64,000 nt of DNA from the NCBI RefSeq assembly GCF_038632915.1, contig NZ_CP152050.1, positions 2,325,001-2,389,000 of the forward strand. The letters are read 5' to 3'. Shown one piece after another: positions 7,867 to 17,150 of this stretch (positions are counted from its first letter, which is position 1; every line of letters starts with the position of its first letter). The translations under genes were made by a program, and so were the position numbers. Source of the DNA: Paenisporosarcina sp. FSL H8-0542. GTDB lineage: Bacteria > Bacillota > Bacilli > Bacillales_A > Planococcaceae. The notes below the pieces were generated by a model, which saw nothing but the letters and a program-made list of their open reading frames with translations, was not told the origin of the DNA and searched no databases.

Positions 7867-8628
7867 TTATTTTTTCCGCGATAAGAATTTTTGAACAGCC
7901 ACGTGATGCTCCTGCGCTTCCCAAAGTAGTGAACAGTTTTTAACTTCTTCATTAATTTGGCTCAGTAGATTTTGACCAATCCATTTACGGATTAACATTT
8001 GTTTATAAGCACGGTGAACAGAAGCCTCTACTTTTTTCATCTCGGATAGAAATCTCTCCATAGCTTGTTCCTTATCACCTTCATAAACTTGTGTAGCCCA
8101 CCCATTAGCAAGTAACACAGCTGCTGAGTAAGGTTTTGATTCACACAGCATATGCATAGCTACATCTTGTCTTGCTAATTTTTCAAATAAATAGGTTCCT
8201 CCGCCCCAGCCGCTTGTAATAGCTAGAGAGCCTTGAATAAACCCTGCTTTGGCTTTTGACGAGACTAGCCGGAAATCACATGCGGTAGCAATCTCGCAAC
8301 CACCTCCTACAGCGTGCCCATTGACAAGTGCTATGACAGGCACAGGAAGAGTGGCAACTCGATAAAGAACATTAGCCATCCGATCAAGCATTGGGAAGGC
8401 TTCTTGCGCCGTCTGGAGACCGTGAAAGACGGATAAATCTCCACCAGAACAAAACGCTTCATCCCCTTCACCGGTAATAACAACAAATTGTATAGTTGAA
8501 TCATTATGTACATTTGAAACTAGTTTCTCAAGACCATCTATGACTTCATGATTGATTGCATTTCGAATTTCAGGGCGTTTAATAGTAAAACGTAGAATAT
8601 TATCTTCTCGATTAATTGCAAATGTCAT
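7867..8628 (-). CDS. Crotonase-fold protein, possibly ethyl/methylmalonyl-CoA decarboxylase-like
   Basis: A 253-residue enoyl-CoA hydratase/isomerase family protein with the oxyanion-hole segments FCSGGDLSVF (about 61-70) and GHAVGGGCEIATACDFRL (about 105-122). The first catalytic Glu of hydratases is kept (GGGCE). The second, in the usual PEI motif, aligns to Gln (FIQGSLAITSGWGGG), so ordinary hydration looks unlikely. The TACDFRL and SGWGG segments recall ECHDC1-type decarboxylases, which destroy malonyl-CoA side products. This is from memory and unproven. A nearby acyl-CoA carboxylase operon would make such repair useful. Terminators on either side suggest it is transcribed alone. Confidence 0.7.
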   Translation of the reverse strand: MTFAINREDNILRFTIKRPEIRNAINHEVIDGLEKLVSNVHNDSTIQFVVITGEGDEAFCSGGDLSVFHGLQTAQEAFPMLDRMANVLYRVATLPVPVIALVNGHAVGGGCEIATACDFRLVSSKAKAGFIQGSLAITSGWGGGTYLFEKLARQDVAMHMLCESKPYSAAVLLANGWATQVYEGDKEQAMERFLSEMKKVEASVHRAYKQMLIRKWIGQNLLSQINEEVKNCSLLWEAQEHHVAVQKFLSRKK

Positions 8629-8652
8629 GTAAGCTCCTCCTTGAAAATAGAG

Positions 8653-8692
8653 AAAAAGGCCACCGGAGAGCCATGGTCTCTCTGGTAGCCTT
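8653..8692 (-). terminator. Terminator of the ylbN-rpmF operon
   Basis: A long stem (AAGGCTACCAGAGAG / CTCTCCGGTGGCCTT, with mismatches) is followed by five T on the minus strand, 17 bp after the rpmF stop codon. Confidence 0.85.
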
Positions 8693-8709
8693 ATAGAACA
8701 AATACTGAA

Positions 8710-8883
8710 TTATTTGCTCAATACTTCTTTCCCTTTGTATTGTCCGCATGATTTACAAACATGGTGAGCCAATTTTGATTCACCACAGTTTGGGCAAGCT
8801 ACCATTCCTGGTAGAGATAATTTGAAATGCGTACGACGTTTTCTTTTTACTGTTTTAGAAGTCTTTCTAAACGGTACAGCCAT
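8710..8883 (-). CDS. rpmF: 50S ribosomal protein L32
   Basis: A 57-residue L32 with a basic N-terminus ([20 protein letters not shown]) and an intact four-cysteine zinc ribbon (CPNC and CKSC, about residues 27-43). It is therefore the zinc-binding form rather than a zinc-free paralogue. The ATG at 8883 follows GGAGGTG; an in-frame ATG three codons upstream lacks a site. It is co-transcribed with ylbN, as in most Bacillota. Confidence 0.97.
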   Translation of the reverse strand: MAVPFRKTSKTVKRKRRTHFKLSLPGMVACPNCGESKLAHHVCKSCGQYKGKEVLSK

Positions 8884-8907
8884 TGGTGGCACCTCCTTAC
8901 AGATCGT

Positions 8908-9438
8908 TTATTCGTCTGTTTGATCAAAATACTTTGCTAAATCAGCAAGTCTAGGATCCAATTTTTTATGTTCATTCTCTTCTTTAGCAGACAATTCCTC
9001 ATCAGTTAAGTATGACCAGCTTTTTCCGCCCGGAATCGGTTGATGCTCTGCATCTTCCTTAAACACTTGTATCGGAATTTCGACAAGAATCAATTCTTCA
9101 AATACAGGGTCGACATTAACAACATCGCCTTCTACATAATGAATTTCTCCATCGTCTTCCTTATGTGTTTCCGACCAGCTGAAAATCTCATCTGTTTGAA
9201 TATCAAACGGATACTCAACATCTTCCCACGTGCGAGCACATGGTAAGGTAAGGGTGCCTGTCAGTTGAAAATGACAAGTCATTTGCGCTGCACCAAATGT
9301 GCAGTGCCCTTTTACATGAACGGGTGAAATTTTCCGGATGTCCGGGTTACGTTCCATCACTTCATCCAATTGAATCGTTTCATCAATTGGCATCCCGTCA
9401 TGGCGATATTTAGATAGTTGATGAATTGCCCATTTCAT
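8908..9438 (-). CDS. ylbN: YlbN, YceD/DUF177 family protein
   Basis: A 176-residue acidic protein of the DUF177 (YceD) family, almost always encoded directly upstream of rpmF. Family members are linked to 23S rRNA accumulation and ribosome assembly; the mechanism is not known. The conserved LTLPCARTWEDVEYPF segment lies near residues 61-76. GAGGTGATAAACGA precedes the ATG, and a consensus sigma-A promoter lies 30 bp upstream. It forms a two-gene operon with rpmF, separated by 24 bp. Confidence 0.92.
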   Translation of the reverse strand: MKWAIHQLSKYRHDGMPIDETIQLDEVMERNPDIRKISPVHVKGHCTFGAAQMTCHFQLTGTLTLPCARTWEDVEYPFDIQTDEIFSWSETHKEDDGEIHYVEGDVVNVDPVFEELILVEIPIQVFKEDAEHQPIPGGKSWSYLTDEELSAKEENEHKKLDPRLADLAKYFDQTDE

Positions 9439-9467
9439 TCGTTTATCACCTCAAGACAACAAAGTTG

Positions 9468-9496
9468 ATTATATAATGCAGAAAATTGGATGTCAA
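9468..9496 (-). promoter_or_regulatory. Consensus sigma-A promoter of ylbN-rpmF
   Basis: TTGACA and TATAAT with a 17-bp spacer on the minus strand, a perfect match to the consensus. This fits constant high expression of a ribosomal operon. It is back to back with the tmcAL promoter. Confidence 0.9.
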
Positions 9497-9505
9497 GATA
9501 ATTTC

Positions 9506-9534
9506 TTGTCACTCCTTTTTTTGACCCGTATAAT
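9506..9534 (+). promoter_or_regulatory. Sigma-A promoter of tmcAL
   Basis: TTGTCA and TATAAT with a 17-bp spacer (5 of 6 and 6 of 6). It lies 31 bp upstream of the TTG start of tmcAL and 9 bp from the oppositely directed ylbN promoter. Confidence 0.8.
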
Positions 9535-9565
9535 CTAGAGTAAATGATATAAGGGGGTCACAAGC

Positions 9566-10777
9566 TTGAAAGCAACTGGTGTAGTCGTCGAACATAATCC
9601 GTTTCATAACGGACACTTCTATCATATCAAAGAATCTCGCAAGAAGACAGCCGCAGATATTATTATTGCTGTTATGAGCGGGAATTTTTTGCAACGAGGA
9701 GAACCTGCCCTGGTGGATAAATGGTCCAGGACAGAAATGGCTCTAAAAGCTGGCGTAGATATCGTAATCGAGCTCCCTTACGTTTTTGCAACTGCACAAG
9801 CCAGTGACTTTGCACGTGGTTCAATTACACTGCTGGAAGCCCTTGAATGCGAAGCATTTTGTTTTGGAAGTGAGGAAGGGACAATTGAGCCTTTTACACG
9901 CTCATATGATGTCCTTACTACACAACAAGAGGCTTACCAAAATTCGATTAAACAATACATGCAACTTGGATTAAGTTATCCAAAAGCATTAAACGAAGCT
10001 TATTCAGACATCACAACACACTTAAACTTGCCATTAGTTGACTTATCAAAACCAAATAATATTCTCGGTTATCACTATATTGAAACAGCCTGTCAGATGC
10101 AGGCACATATCAAGCCTGTAACCATTCAACGAATCGTGGCGAATTATCATGATAATGTTGATCAAGACCAATCCATTGCAAGCGCTACAGGTATCCGTAA
10201 GGCTCTATTCGACGATGGCTCGATTGAAGCATTGGGAAAATTCATGCCACACACCTCATTGGAACAACTATTGAAGTGGAAAGACTCTATAGGGGTATTT
10301 GGCAGTTGGCAACAGTTCTGGCCCCTTCTACGACATACGATTATCCGTTCATCAACAAAAAACCTTGCTTCATATGCTGAAGTAACAGAAGGTATCGAGC
10401 ATCTAATTCATGAAGCGGCAAGGGAATGCGAAACATTTGAAGATTTTATGAGCCGGGTAAAATCGAAGCGTTATACGTGGACACGCATACAACGAATGCT
10501 TACTCATATTTATACAGGCTTTACGTGGGAATCATTGAAAGAACATCAAAAGCCTACGTATTTACGGGTTCTTGGCATGACTCAAAATGGACAAAAGTAT
10601 TTGAGTGAAAAGAAAAAGAATCTTTCATTGCCACTCGTCAGTCGAGTTGCTGCAACAAAAGATTCTTTATTGGATTTAGACATTCATGCATCTGATTTAT
10701 ATCAATTGGGATTGCAATCACCAAAAATCAAACAACCGGTTGGAATGGATTATCGCAAACCACCGATTATATTATAG
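9566..10777 (+). CDS. tmcAL: TmcAL (YlbM), tRNA-Met cytidine acetate ligase
   Basis: A 403-residue nucleotidyltransferase-fold enzyme that uses acetate and ATP to form N4-acetylcytidine at the wobble base of elongator tRNA-Met. The N-terminus VVVEHNPFHNGHFYHI carries the HxGH nucleotide-binding motif, and VMSGNFLQRGEPAL follows at about residue 38. The start is the TTG at 9566, preceded by AAGGGGG. It is divergent from ylbN with its own promoter and converges on ylbL across a two-way terminator. Confidence 0.94.
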   Translation: MKATGVVVEHNPFHNGHFYHIKESRKKTAADIIIAVMSGNFLQRGEPALVDKWSRTEMALKAGVDIVIELPYVFATAQASDFARGSITLLEALECEAFCFGSEEGTIEPFTRSYDVLTTQQEAYQNSIKQYMQLGLSYPKALNEAYSDITTHLNLPLVDLSKPNNILGYHYIETACQMQAHIKPVTIQRIVANYHDNVDQDQSIASATGIRKALFDDGSIEALGKFMPHTSLEQLLKWKDSIGVFGSWQQFWPLLRHTIIRSSTKNLASYAEVTEGIEHLIHEAARECETFEDFMSRVKSKRYTWTRIQRMLTHIYTGFTWESLKEHQKPTYLRVLGMTQNGQKYLSEKKKNLSLPLVSRVAATKDSLLDLDIHASDLYQLGLQSPKIKQPVGMDYRKPPIIL

Positions 10778-10853
10778 TTTATTAATTTTCATAAACATTC
10801 GTAATATATAACCGGGTGCGTTGGACTTTAACCAACTGCATCATAGCCCTACG

Positions 10854-10897
10854 AAAAAAACTTGGCGAAGTGACTTTGTCACTTTGCCAAGTTTTTA
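10854..10897. terminator. Bidirectional terminator between tmcAL and ylbL
   Basis: A 16-bp stem (AACTTGGCGAAGTGAC / GTCACTTTGCCAAGTT, one mismatch) with A-tract on the left and T-tract on the right, placed between two convergent genes. It serves both strands. Confidence 0.92.
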
Positions 10898-10976
10898 ATT
10901 GTTCGGTTATGGTAATGCTACGTACAGACTTATAGAACAGTCGGAACCTATTCAACTTCACATTAGTGGAACTAGA

Positions 10977-12026
10977 TTACTTTTTCTGTTCTAGCTTATC
11001 TAAATAAGCGAGTGCATCATCAACTGTTTTCACAGGCACGATTTTCATCGTCGAGCCTATTTTTTCTGCTGATTCTTTTGCATCCAAATAATTTGATCTC
11101 AGTGTAGGATTATTTTTCAATACTTCCTCTGGTAACTCATCGTCAGGTGCAAAGAAAATCTCGATATCTTCTTTATCGGCAGCAATGACTTTCAAGTCAA
11201 TTCCACCGATCCGTCCCACCTCACCGTTTTCCTGCATGGTTCCGGTTCCCGCGATTTTATAACCTTTTGTTAGATCCTCATCCAGTAACTGGTTCAAAAT
11301 TTCCAATGTAAACATTAGTCCTGCAGATGGTCCTCCGATTTCGTCTGCCTTAATATTTACTTTCGGTGTAGTCGTGATTTCTTTATCATCAGTAAAAGTG
11401 ATTCCTAGACCAGCTCGGCTCTCATCAGTAGGAATCGGCTTCAATTCAACTTCAACTGAATCTTTTTCTCCGTCACGTTCAATATGCAGTGTGACAATAT
11501 CGCCTAATTTTTTCTGTTTTAAATAATCGATAATCCCTTGTTGATTATCACTCTTGACGTCATCGATTTGCAAGATTCGATCTCCAGGACTAAGTAAGCC
11601 GTCAGCCGCACCTTTCGGCAAGACATTTAAAACAAAGACACCTTTGGTTGTAATTTCATAAGGTTTACCGGCTTTTTTGAATGCCACTTCTATCGCATTA
11701 AATTGTGATTGCGACATAAGATGGAGTTGACGAACATTATATTCTTCGTCATCCTCGTCAGGATTTCTAACTTGATTGGTTTGTAATATCTCTTGTTGGT
11801 CGGACACTTTCGCCCATGCATAAGTAAGAGGCGTTGCTTTCGATAAAGCGATGGTCATTAAACTCATCGACCCAGTATCATCCTCATCTCCACTTTCTAC
11901 ATCTACAAGCGGTTCAAGTGGATACGCCCCTCCGGGTTTTGTGATGTAAGCATCGACGGGATAAACTGTCCCGCTTATAAGTAAAATACAAACGATGAAA
12001 AAGCCAATTGTACTTTTCTTTGACAT
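10977..12026 (-). CDS. ylbL: YlbL, membrane-anchored PDZ-Lon (S16) protease
   Basis: A 349-residue SepM-type protease with an N-terminal membrane anchor (about 7-25), a PDZ domain (about 125-205) and a Lon-like S16 domain at the C-terminus. The serine is in GGPSAG and the lysine in GGIDLKV, so the Ser-Lys dyad is intact. The active domain is expected outside the membrane. In B. subtilis, YlbL has been linked to clearing the SOS division inhibitor YneA. GGAGGTGAGGG precedes the ATG. It is transcribed alone, divergent from the ylbJ-like gene. Confidence 0.93.
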   Translation of the reverse strand: MSKKSTIGFFIVCILLISGTVYPVDAYITKPGGAYPLEPLVDVESGDEDDTGSMSLMTIALSKATPLTYAWAKVSDQQEILQTNQVRNPDEDDEEYNVRQLHLMSQSQFNAIEVAFKKAGKPYEITTKGVFVLNVLPKGAADGLLSPGDRILQIDDVKSDNQQGIIDYLKQKKLGDIVTLHIERDGEKDSVEVELKPIPTDESRAGLGITFTDDKEITTTPKVNIKADEIGGPSAGLMFTLEILNQLLDEDLTKGYKIAGTGTMQENGEVGRIGGIDLKVIAADKEDIEIFFAPDDELPEEVLKNNPTLRSNYLDAKESAEKIGSTMKIVPVKTVDDALAYLDKLEQKK

Positions 12027-12126
12027 GTACCCTCACCTCCATGATGACAAGCTTTCTTTTTGCATATACATAGTGTAGCACTTTCACTTTACTTCTGACA
12101 AAACGGTTGAAACGGGGAAATTTCAC

Positions 12127-13017
12127 ATGCTACATAAGACCAATTTATTCATTTGTTGGTTTCTCATGATTTTGTTTATCTTCATGCCTGGGATAGCTCA
12201 TCAAGGTTCACAGCTCGGACTTCAGGTTTTTCTTAAACGTCTTTTACCATATTTATTACCTTACTTAGTCGTTTCTCAATGGCTACTGTATGAACTCTAC
12301 AAAAAAAATAAATGGCAATCCCACGTTGGCAACAGCATCAAAGTATATGCGATAGGAGCGTTTGGTGGATTCCCTACCGGTGCGGCAACTATTTCGACCT
12401 TGTCGCAGGCAAGCATGATCAGTAAGCGTCATGCAAGTCACTTACTTGGAATTTGCCATGCGCCTAGCCCCATGTTTGTGGTAGGCGTGGTTGGGAGTCA
12501 ATTTCTGTTATCCGCCAACACAGGTATTCTATTAATGGTACTTTTACATACGATCAATTTGTTATTTTTAGTTTTCCTTCATTTATTCATTCCACTACCA
12601 AGCATCTCAAAAAATGATAACATAGCCAAGCCAGTTACTTCCCCTTTAAGCGAAGGGATTCACCAAGCTGCCTCCATTTTGCTTTTGGTAGCTACTACGG
12701 TAGTCTTCTTCACTACTATCAGTACAGTTATCAGGGAAATAATGGGGGTCGTGTTCAATGGTATCCCTCATCAGGTAACAGTTTTCATTTATTCACTATT
12801 TGAGATGACTGCAGGGCTCGAAGTTGCACATCAATTATTTAATATGGCACCCTTTTTTCCTCTTCTGGCAGTAATCATTCTATCTTTCAATGGTTTAAGC
12901 ATACATATGCAAATCATGGTGTTGGCGAAATCAGCCAAACTTTCGTTAAAACCTTATGTCGTATATCGACTGATTCATTTTCTTCTATTTGTTGGGTGTT
13001 GTTATTTAATACTTTAA
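12127..13017 (+). CDS. ylbJ: YlbJ-like membrane protein (nucleoside-recognition fold)
   Basis: A 296-residue polytopic membrane protein with about seven helices. The motifs GAFGGFPTGAATIS (about 78-91) and CHAPSPMFVVGVVGS (about 113-127) are those of YlbJ/SpoIIM-type gate proteins. Its position between ylbL and coaD equals that of ylbJ, a mother-cell sporulation gene. It is roughly 110 residues shorter than I recall for B. subtilis YlbJ, so function may differ. The ATG has only a weak GGGG site. Confidence 0.7.
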   Translation: MLHKTNLFICWFLMILFIFMPGIAHQGSQLGLQVFLKRLLPYLLPYLVVSQWLLYELYKKNKWQSHVGNSIKVYAIGAFGGFPTGAATISTLSQASMISKRHASHLLGICHAPSPMFVVGVVGSQFLLSANTGILLMVLLHTINLLFLVFLHLFIPLPSISKNDNIAKPVTSPLSEGIHQAASILLLVATTVVFFTTISTVIREIMGVVFNGIPHQVTVFIYSLFEMTAGLEVAHQLFNMAPFFPLLAVIILSFNGLSIHMQIMVLAKSAKLSLKPYVVYRLIHFLLFVGCCYLIL

Positions 13018-13102
13018 AAGAAAGGGCATTGGATGCAGATGCTCAAGAGCTTCTCCTGAAATCTAAGCTTTATTGAAAAAAGGTGCTTGCAACAGGACAT
13101 AT

Positions 13103-14180
<1,078 letters not shown>

Positions 14181-14297
14181 GACGTTCCTCCTTGTCCGAT
14201 TCATCGGTTATTGAAAAGCCATTTCTGACTTTATTTTCATATGCTTCATGCTACAAGCCATGATAAGATGGCTATTGAAAGGATGTGTTATTTTCTC

Positions 14298-14687
14298 ATG
14301 ATTCAACGCTTTATTGAACTAGGAGAAGGTTATAGCGATATTTATGAATGGATTGAATTATTAAAAACCAACGAGCACCGTTTTCATCGTGTATGTATTT
14401 TGACATCCGTATCGAAAGACGTCAAAAAATTGAGCATCGCTCTTATATTAAAACCTGTAGATGATAGTAAATTCACGCCGATTTACTTCTGTCGCGAAGG
14501 GATTGAATACTCGGAAGAAAAACCGAGCAAACGCATCCAACTAATTGAAAAAACGCTGCAGGAAAGAAATTATTCCCCACACCGTCTCGAAGTTAAGCAT
14601 TCATCTTATTTTGCTGAGCCCGCTTTGTACCATCAATATTTAATCGGGTTGTTTAGATTGCATCACATTTTGCCGCCTTTAAGCTAA
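14298..14687 (+). CDS. Conserved small protein of unknown function (DUF7147-like)
   Basis: A 129-residue soluble protein starting MIQRFIELGEGYSDIYEWIEL. I recall this N-terminus from a Bacillus family sometimes labelled DUF7147; no activity can be read from the sequence. The start is chosen by that conservation. GAAAGG lies somewhat too far upstream (about 14 bp), and an ATG at 14283 is the alternative. It converges on ylbG with one base between the stop codons, and sits divergent from rsmD. Confidence 0.6.
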   Translation: MIQRFIELGEGYSDIYEWIELLKTNEHRFHRVCILTSVSKDVKKLSIALILKPVDDSKFTPIYFCREGIEYSEEKPSKRIQLIEKTLQERNYSPHRLEVKHSSYFAEPALYHQYLIGLFRLHHILPPLS

Positions 14688-14688
14688 G

Positions 14689-14961
14689 TTATAAGCCCGT
14701 TTTATAGTCATATTCTTTTGCTTTGTCCGGTTTAGAATTTTCATATTCAGTTTTGACAAACGGACGGTAGGAAGGACTGACTTCTTTTACAAACGGGAGT
14801 TTTTGTAATTTCGTTGAAATCGCTTCAATTTGATCGAGGTCGCAATACATTACGACATACTTTAATTTTCGGGAAATATATTGAACATGTCCATATTTCC
14901 TCAGCGACTTCGCTTGTTTTAAATGATGTACATATACAATTAATCCTTGTCGTTCATTCAT
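14689..14961 (-). CDS. ylbG: YlbG, DUF2129 family protein
   Basis: A 90-residue protein of the YlbG family ([34 protein letters not shown] split over residues 6-39). It has a compact alpha/beta fold but no assigned function. Its neighbours rsmD/coaD and ylbF are the usual ones. The start has GAGGGAACTCGC upstream. Confidence 0.9.
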   Translation of the reverse strand: MNERQGLIVYVHHLKQAKSLRKYGHVQYISRKLKYVVMYCDLDQIEAISTKLQKLPFVKEVSPSYRPFVKTEYENSKPDKAKEYDYKTGL

Positions 14962-15028
14962 GCGAGTTCCCTCTTTTCTTACTTAAAAGAATACCATATG
15001 AAAGAAAACGTTCGCAACCGCTTGAAGC

Positions 15029-15058
15029 TGACAGTTTGCTATACTTTCCTTTATAATG
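15029..15058 (+). promoter_or_regulatory. Sigma-A promoter of the GDPD gene
   Basis: CTGACA and TATAAT with an 18-bp spacer (5 of 6 and 6 of 6), 33 bp upstream of the GDPD start codon. Confidence 0.65.
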
Positions 15059-15091
15059 GGGAAAGCAAGTTTGCATGAGGAGGAATTAGAC

Positions 15092-16000
15092 ATGGGAAAG
15101 AAAACGAAAGTAGCATTCGCAATCGCCGCAGCTGGTGCTGCTGCCTGGGCAGGCTCTAAAGCCATCTCAAAACCTCAAAAACGCCCTGATAAAGAAGCAC
15201 TTCAATATGAACATCCGATTATCTTAGCTCATCGTGGAGGTTCTCTGATTGCTCCAGAAAACTCCATGATAGCTTTCAAAAAAGCAGCTGAACTTGGAGT
15301 TCATGGATTTGAAATCGATATTCGCTTGACAAAAGATGAAGAAATCGTGGTTTTCCATGACGAATATGTAGATCGTACCACTGACGGTGCAGGACGTGTT
15401 GCAGATATGACACTTTCTGAACTTAAGGCTTTTGATCTGGGTTATCAGTTTATTAATGAGCAGCAAGAATATGAATATCGTGGACAAGGCTTAACTGCTA
15501 TCACGCTACGTGAGCTATTTGAAGCATTCCCACAAATGTTGATTAACATCGATATGAAGGATTCTCCTGAAACGTATGAAGGTAGCTTGATTCCTTCAAA
15601 ATTATGGCGTTTGATAGAAGAACTTGGTGCTCAAAACCGTGTGGTTGTCACGAGCTTCCATGACGAGCAAATCGATCGTTTCAACCTGTATGCTCAAAAT
15701 TCGGTGGCACTTGGTGCAGGAGAAAACGAAGTGCGTAAAGCGTATTCTGCCTACACAAGTCAGTTCGGACATTTGTATCATCCTCGTGTAGACGTCTTTC
15801 AAATTCCAGTGAAATCCGGTGTTTTCCCACTTGATGGAGAAGGTTTTATCAACTTCCTGAGCAAACTGAATGTTCCCGTTCACTACTGGACAATCAATGA
15901 TCCTCAAGTAATGCAGCGTTTGTTGCAATCAGGTGCAAAAGGAATTGTTACAGATCGTCCAGATTTAGCCGTTGCGTTACTGGCAGAACATATTGCATAA
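15092..16000 (+). CDS. Membrane-anchored glycerophosphodiester phosphodiesterase family protein
   Basis: A 302-residue TIM-barrel GDPD. An N-terminal hydrophobic alanine-rich stretch (about 6-22) acts as anchor or signal. Catalytic motifs are HRGG (about 48-51), ENS (57-59), EIDIRLTKD (about 75-83) and FHDEYVDRTTDG (about 88-99), so the enzyme should be active. It hydrolyses glycerophosphodiesters from phospholipids or related diesters, probably outside the membrane. The ATG at 15092 follows GAGGAGG; an earlier ATG has no ribosome site. It is transcribed alone, with its own promoter and terminator. Confidence 0.88.
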   Translation: MGKKTKVAFAIAAAGAAAWAGSKAISKPQKRPDKEALQYEHPIILAHRGGSLIAPENSMIAFKKAAELGVHGFEIDIRLTKDEEIVVFHDEYVDRTTDGAGRVADMTLSELKAFDLGYQFINEQQEYEYRGQGLTAITLRELFEAFPQMLINIDMKDSPETYEGSLIPSKLWRLIEELGAQNRVVVTSFHDEQIDRFNLYAQNSVALGAGENEVRKAYSAYTSQFGHLYHPRVDVFQIPVKSGVFPLDGEGFINFLSKLNVPVHYWTINDPQVMQRLLQSGAKGIVTDRPDLAVALLAEHIA

Positions 16001-16038
16001 GAAAATGTGTATAAGCTAAAACTTTCTTTAAGAATAAG

Positions 16039-16075
16039 AAAAAGGATGTGCACATTACGCGCACATCCTTTTGTT
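16039..16075 (+). terminator. Terminator of the GDPD gene
   Basis: A 10-bp stem (AAGGATGTGC / GCACATCCTT) followed by TTTTG, 40 bp after the GDPD stop. Confidence 0.85.
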
Positions 16076-16121
16076 ATGTCCGGCTCAAGAGCAGTTACGC
16101 ACCCAAGCTACAATCTTTTAT

Positions 16122-16574
16122 TTAAGCTGAACAGCCACAAGAACCACCAGTTCCACAGCTTCCTGTACTACAAGAAGAGGCAGCTGAAGCGAAGAACGGA
16201 TTGCTGACAGGGACCTTGACAGATTCAGATACAGTTTTTCCTATTAATAAGCTGACTTCATCCAACAAATCTTGCAATTCGTTTTCAGCCAGTCTTAAAT
16301 TAGCGACACGTTCATTCATATCAAGTGCGCGTTTTTGTACTCGAATAGACTTCATCACGTGCTGATAGTCCGGATGATACTTTCCGAAGCGTTGAACATC
16401 TTCATACTGCTCTTTTAAACGAGAAAAAGAAGCAATCTGTCTATTTAATAATTCGTCTGTATAAACGGCGAAATATGCTTCTTTGAAGCGTTCTACTTGC
16501 TCGGAGGATAAAATCATCTGTGTTAAACTATCTCCTTCATCCATGATGTTTGCCCATTCTGATGTCATCATCAT
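16122..16574 (-). CDS. ylbF: YlbF (RicF), Fe-S protein of the Ric complex
   Basis: A 150-residue helical YlbF/YmcA-family protein with a cysteine-rich tail (SSCSTGSCGTGGSCGCSA). In B. subtilis the RicA-RicF-RicT complex carries [4Fe-4S] clusters, helps RNase Y mature mRNAs, and supports competence, biofilm and sporulation. The tail cysteines are the likely cluster ligands. Three consecutive ATG codons begin the gene after GGAGG; the first is used. It marks the left edge of the accessory block reaching to ylbC. Confidence 0.92.
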   Translation of the reverse strand: MMMTSEWANIMDEGDSLTQMILSSEQVERFKEAYFAVYTDELLNRQIASFSRLKEQYEDVQRFGKYHPDYQHVMKSIRVQKRALDMNERVANLRLAENELQDLLDEVSLLIGKTVSESVKVPVSNPFFASAASSCSTGSCGTGGSCGCSA

Positions 16575-16661
16575 CGGACATTCCTCCAATCTATTTTAAT
16601 CATAACAGATTGGACTCATAAAATAAAAGACCTGCATTTGCTAAAAGTTAGGAGAAACAAC

Positions 16662-17150
16662 ATGAAAAAATCAGTACGTAATCAACTCGAAAACATATTA
16701 ATTCATGCATCAACCGAAGATGTCTCTACGTTATCAAAATGGTTGGAAGGCTTTGAGAAGAAACAAAGTGGTGATCTTTCCACTTATTTAGGCGCTACTT
16801 TGCATATGGAGAAGAAATTAAGCGATGATTCTTGCACGATATCCATCCCAATAACTCCTTATATTCATAACACTCTTCATATCCCTCACGGTGGTATTCT
16901 GGCCGTTATGCTTGATACCGCGATGGGTGTCCTCGCAAATCATTCACTATCTGAAGAATTTGCCGCTGTAACCATGAACTTATCCATTAACTATTTGGCG
17001 ACGGCCACGGAAGGTCATTTACATGCACGTGCTACTTTTTCACATAAAGGACGCCAGACGATGGTGGTTACCGGTGAAATTACGGACGACAATGGCAAGA
17101 AGCTTGCGGTTGGCAATGGATCATTTTTCGTGGTTCCCCGCCATCGGTAA
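16662..17150 (+). CDS. PaaI-family hotdog thioesterase
   Basis: A 162-residue hotdog-fold protein with the PaaI motif HGGILAVMLDTAMG near residues 77-90, expected to hydrolyse an acyl-CoA thioester. The substrate is not deducible. The ATG at 16662 follows AGGAG. Its last 30 bp overlap the 3' end of the oppositely directed MurE gene, so the two termini are compacted together with no terminator between. It belongs to the block that replaces ylbD/ylbE of the B. subtilis order. Confidence 0.8.
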   Translation: MKKSVRNQLENILIHASTEDVSTLSKWLEGFEKKQSGDLSTYLGATLHMEKKLSDDSCTISIPITPYIHNTLHIPHGGILAVMLDTAMGVLANHSLSEEFAAVTMNLSINYLATATEGHLHARATFSHKGRQTMVVTGEITDDNGKKLAVGNGSFFVVPRHR

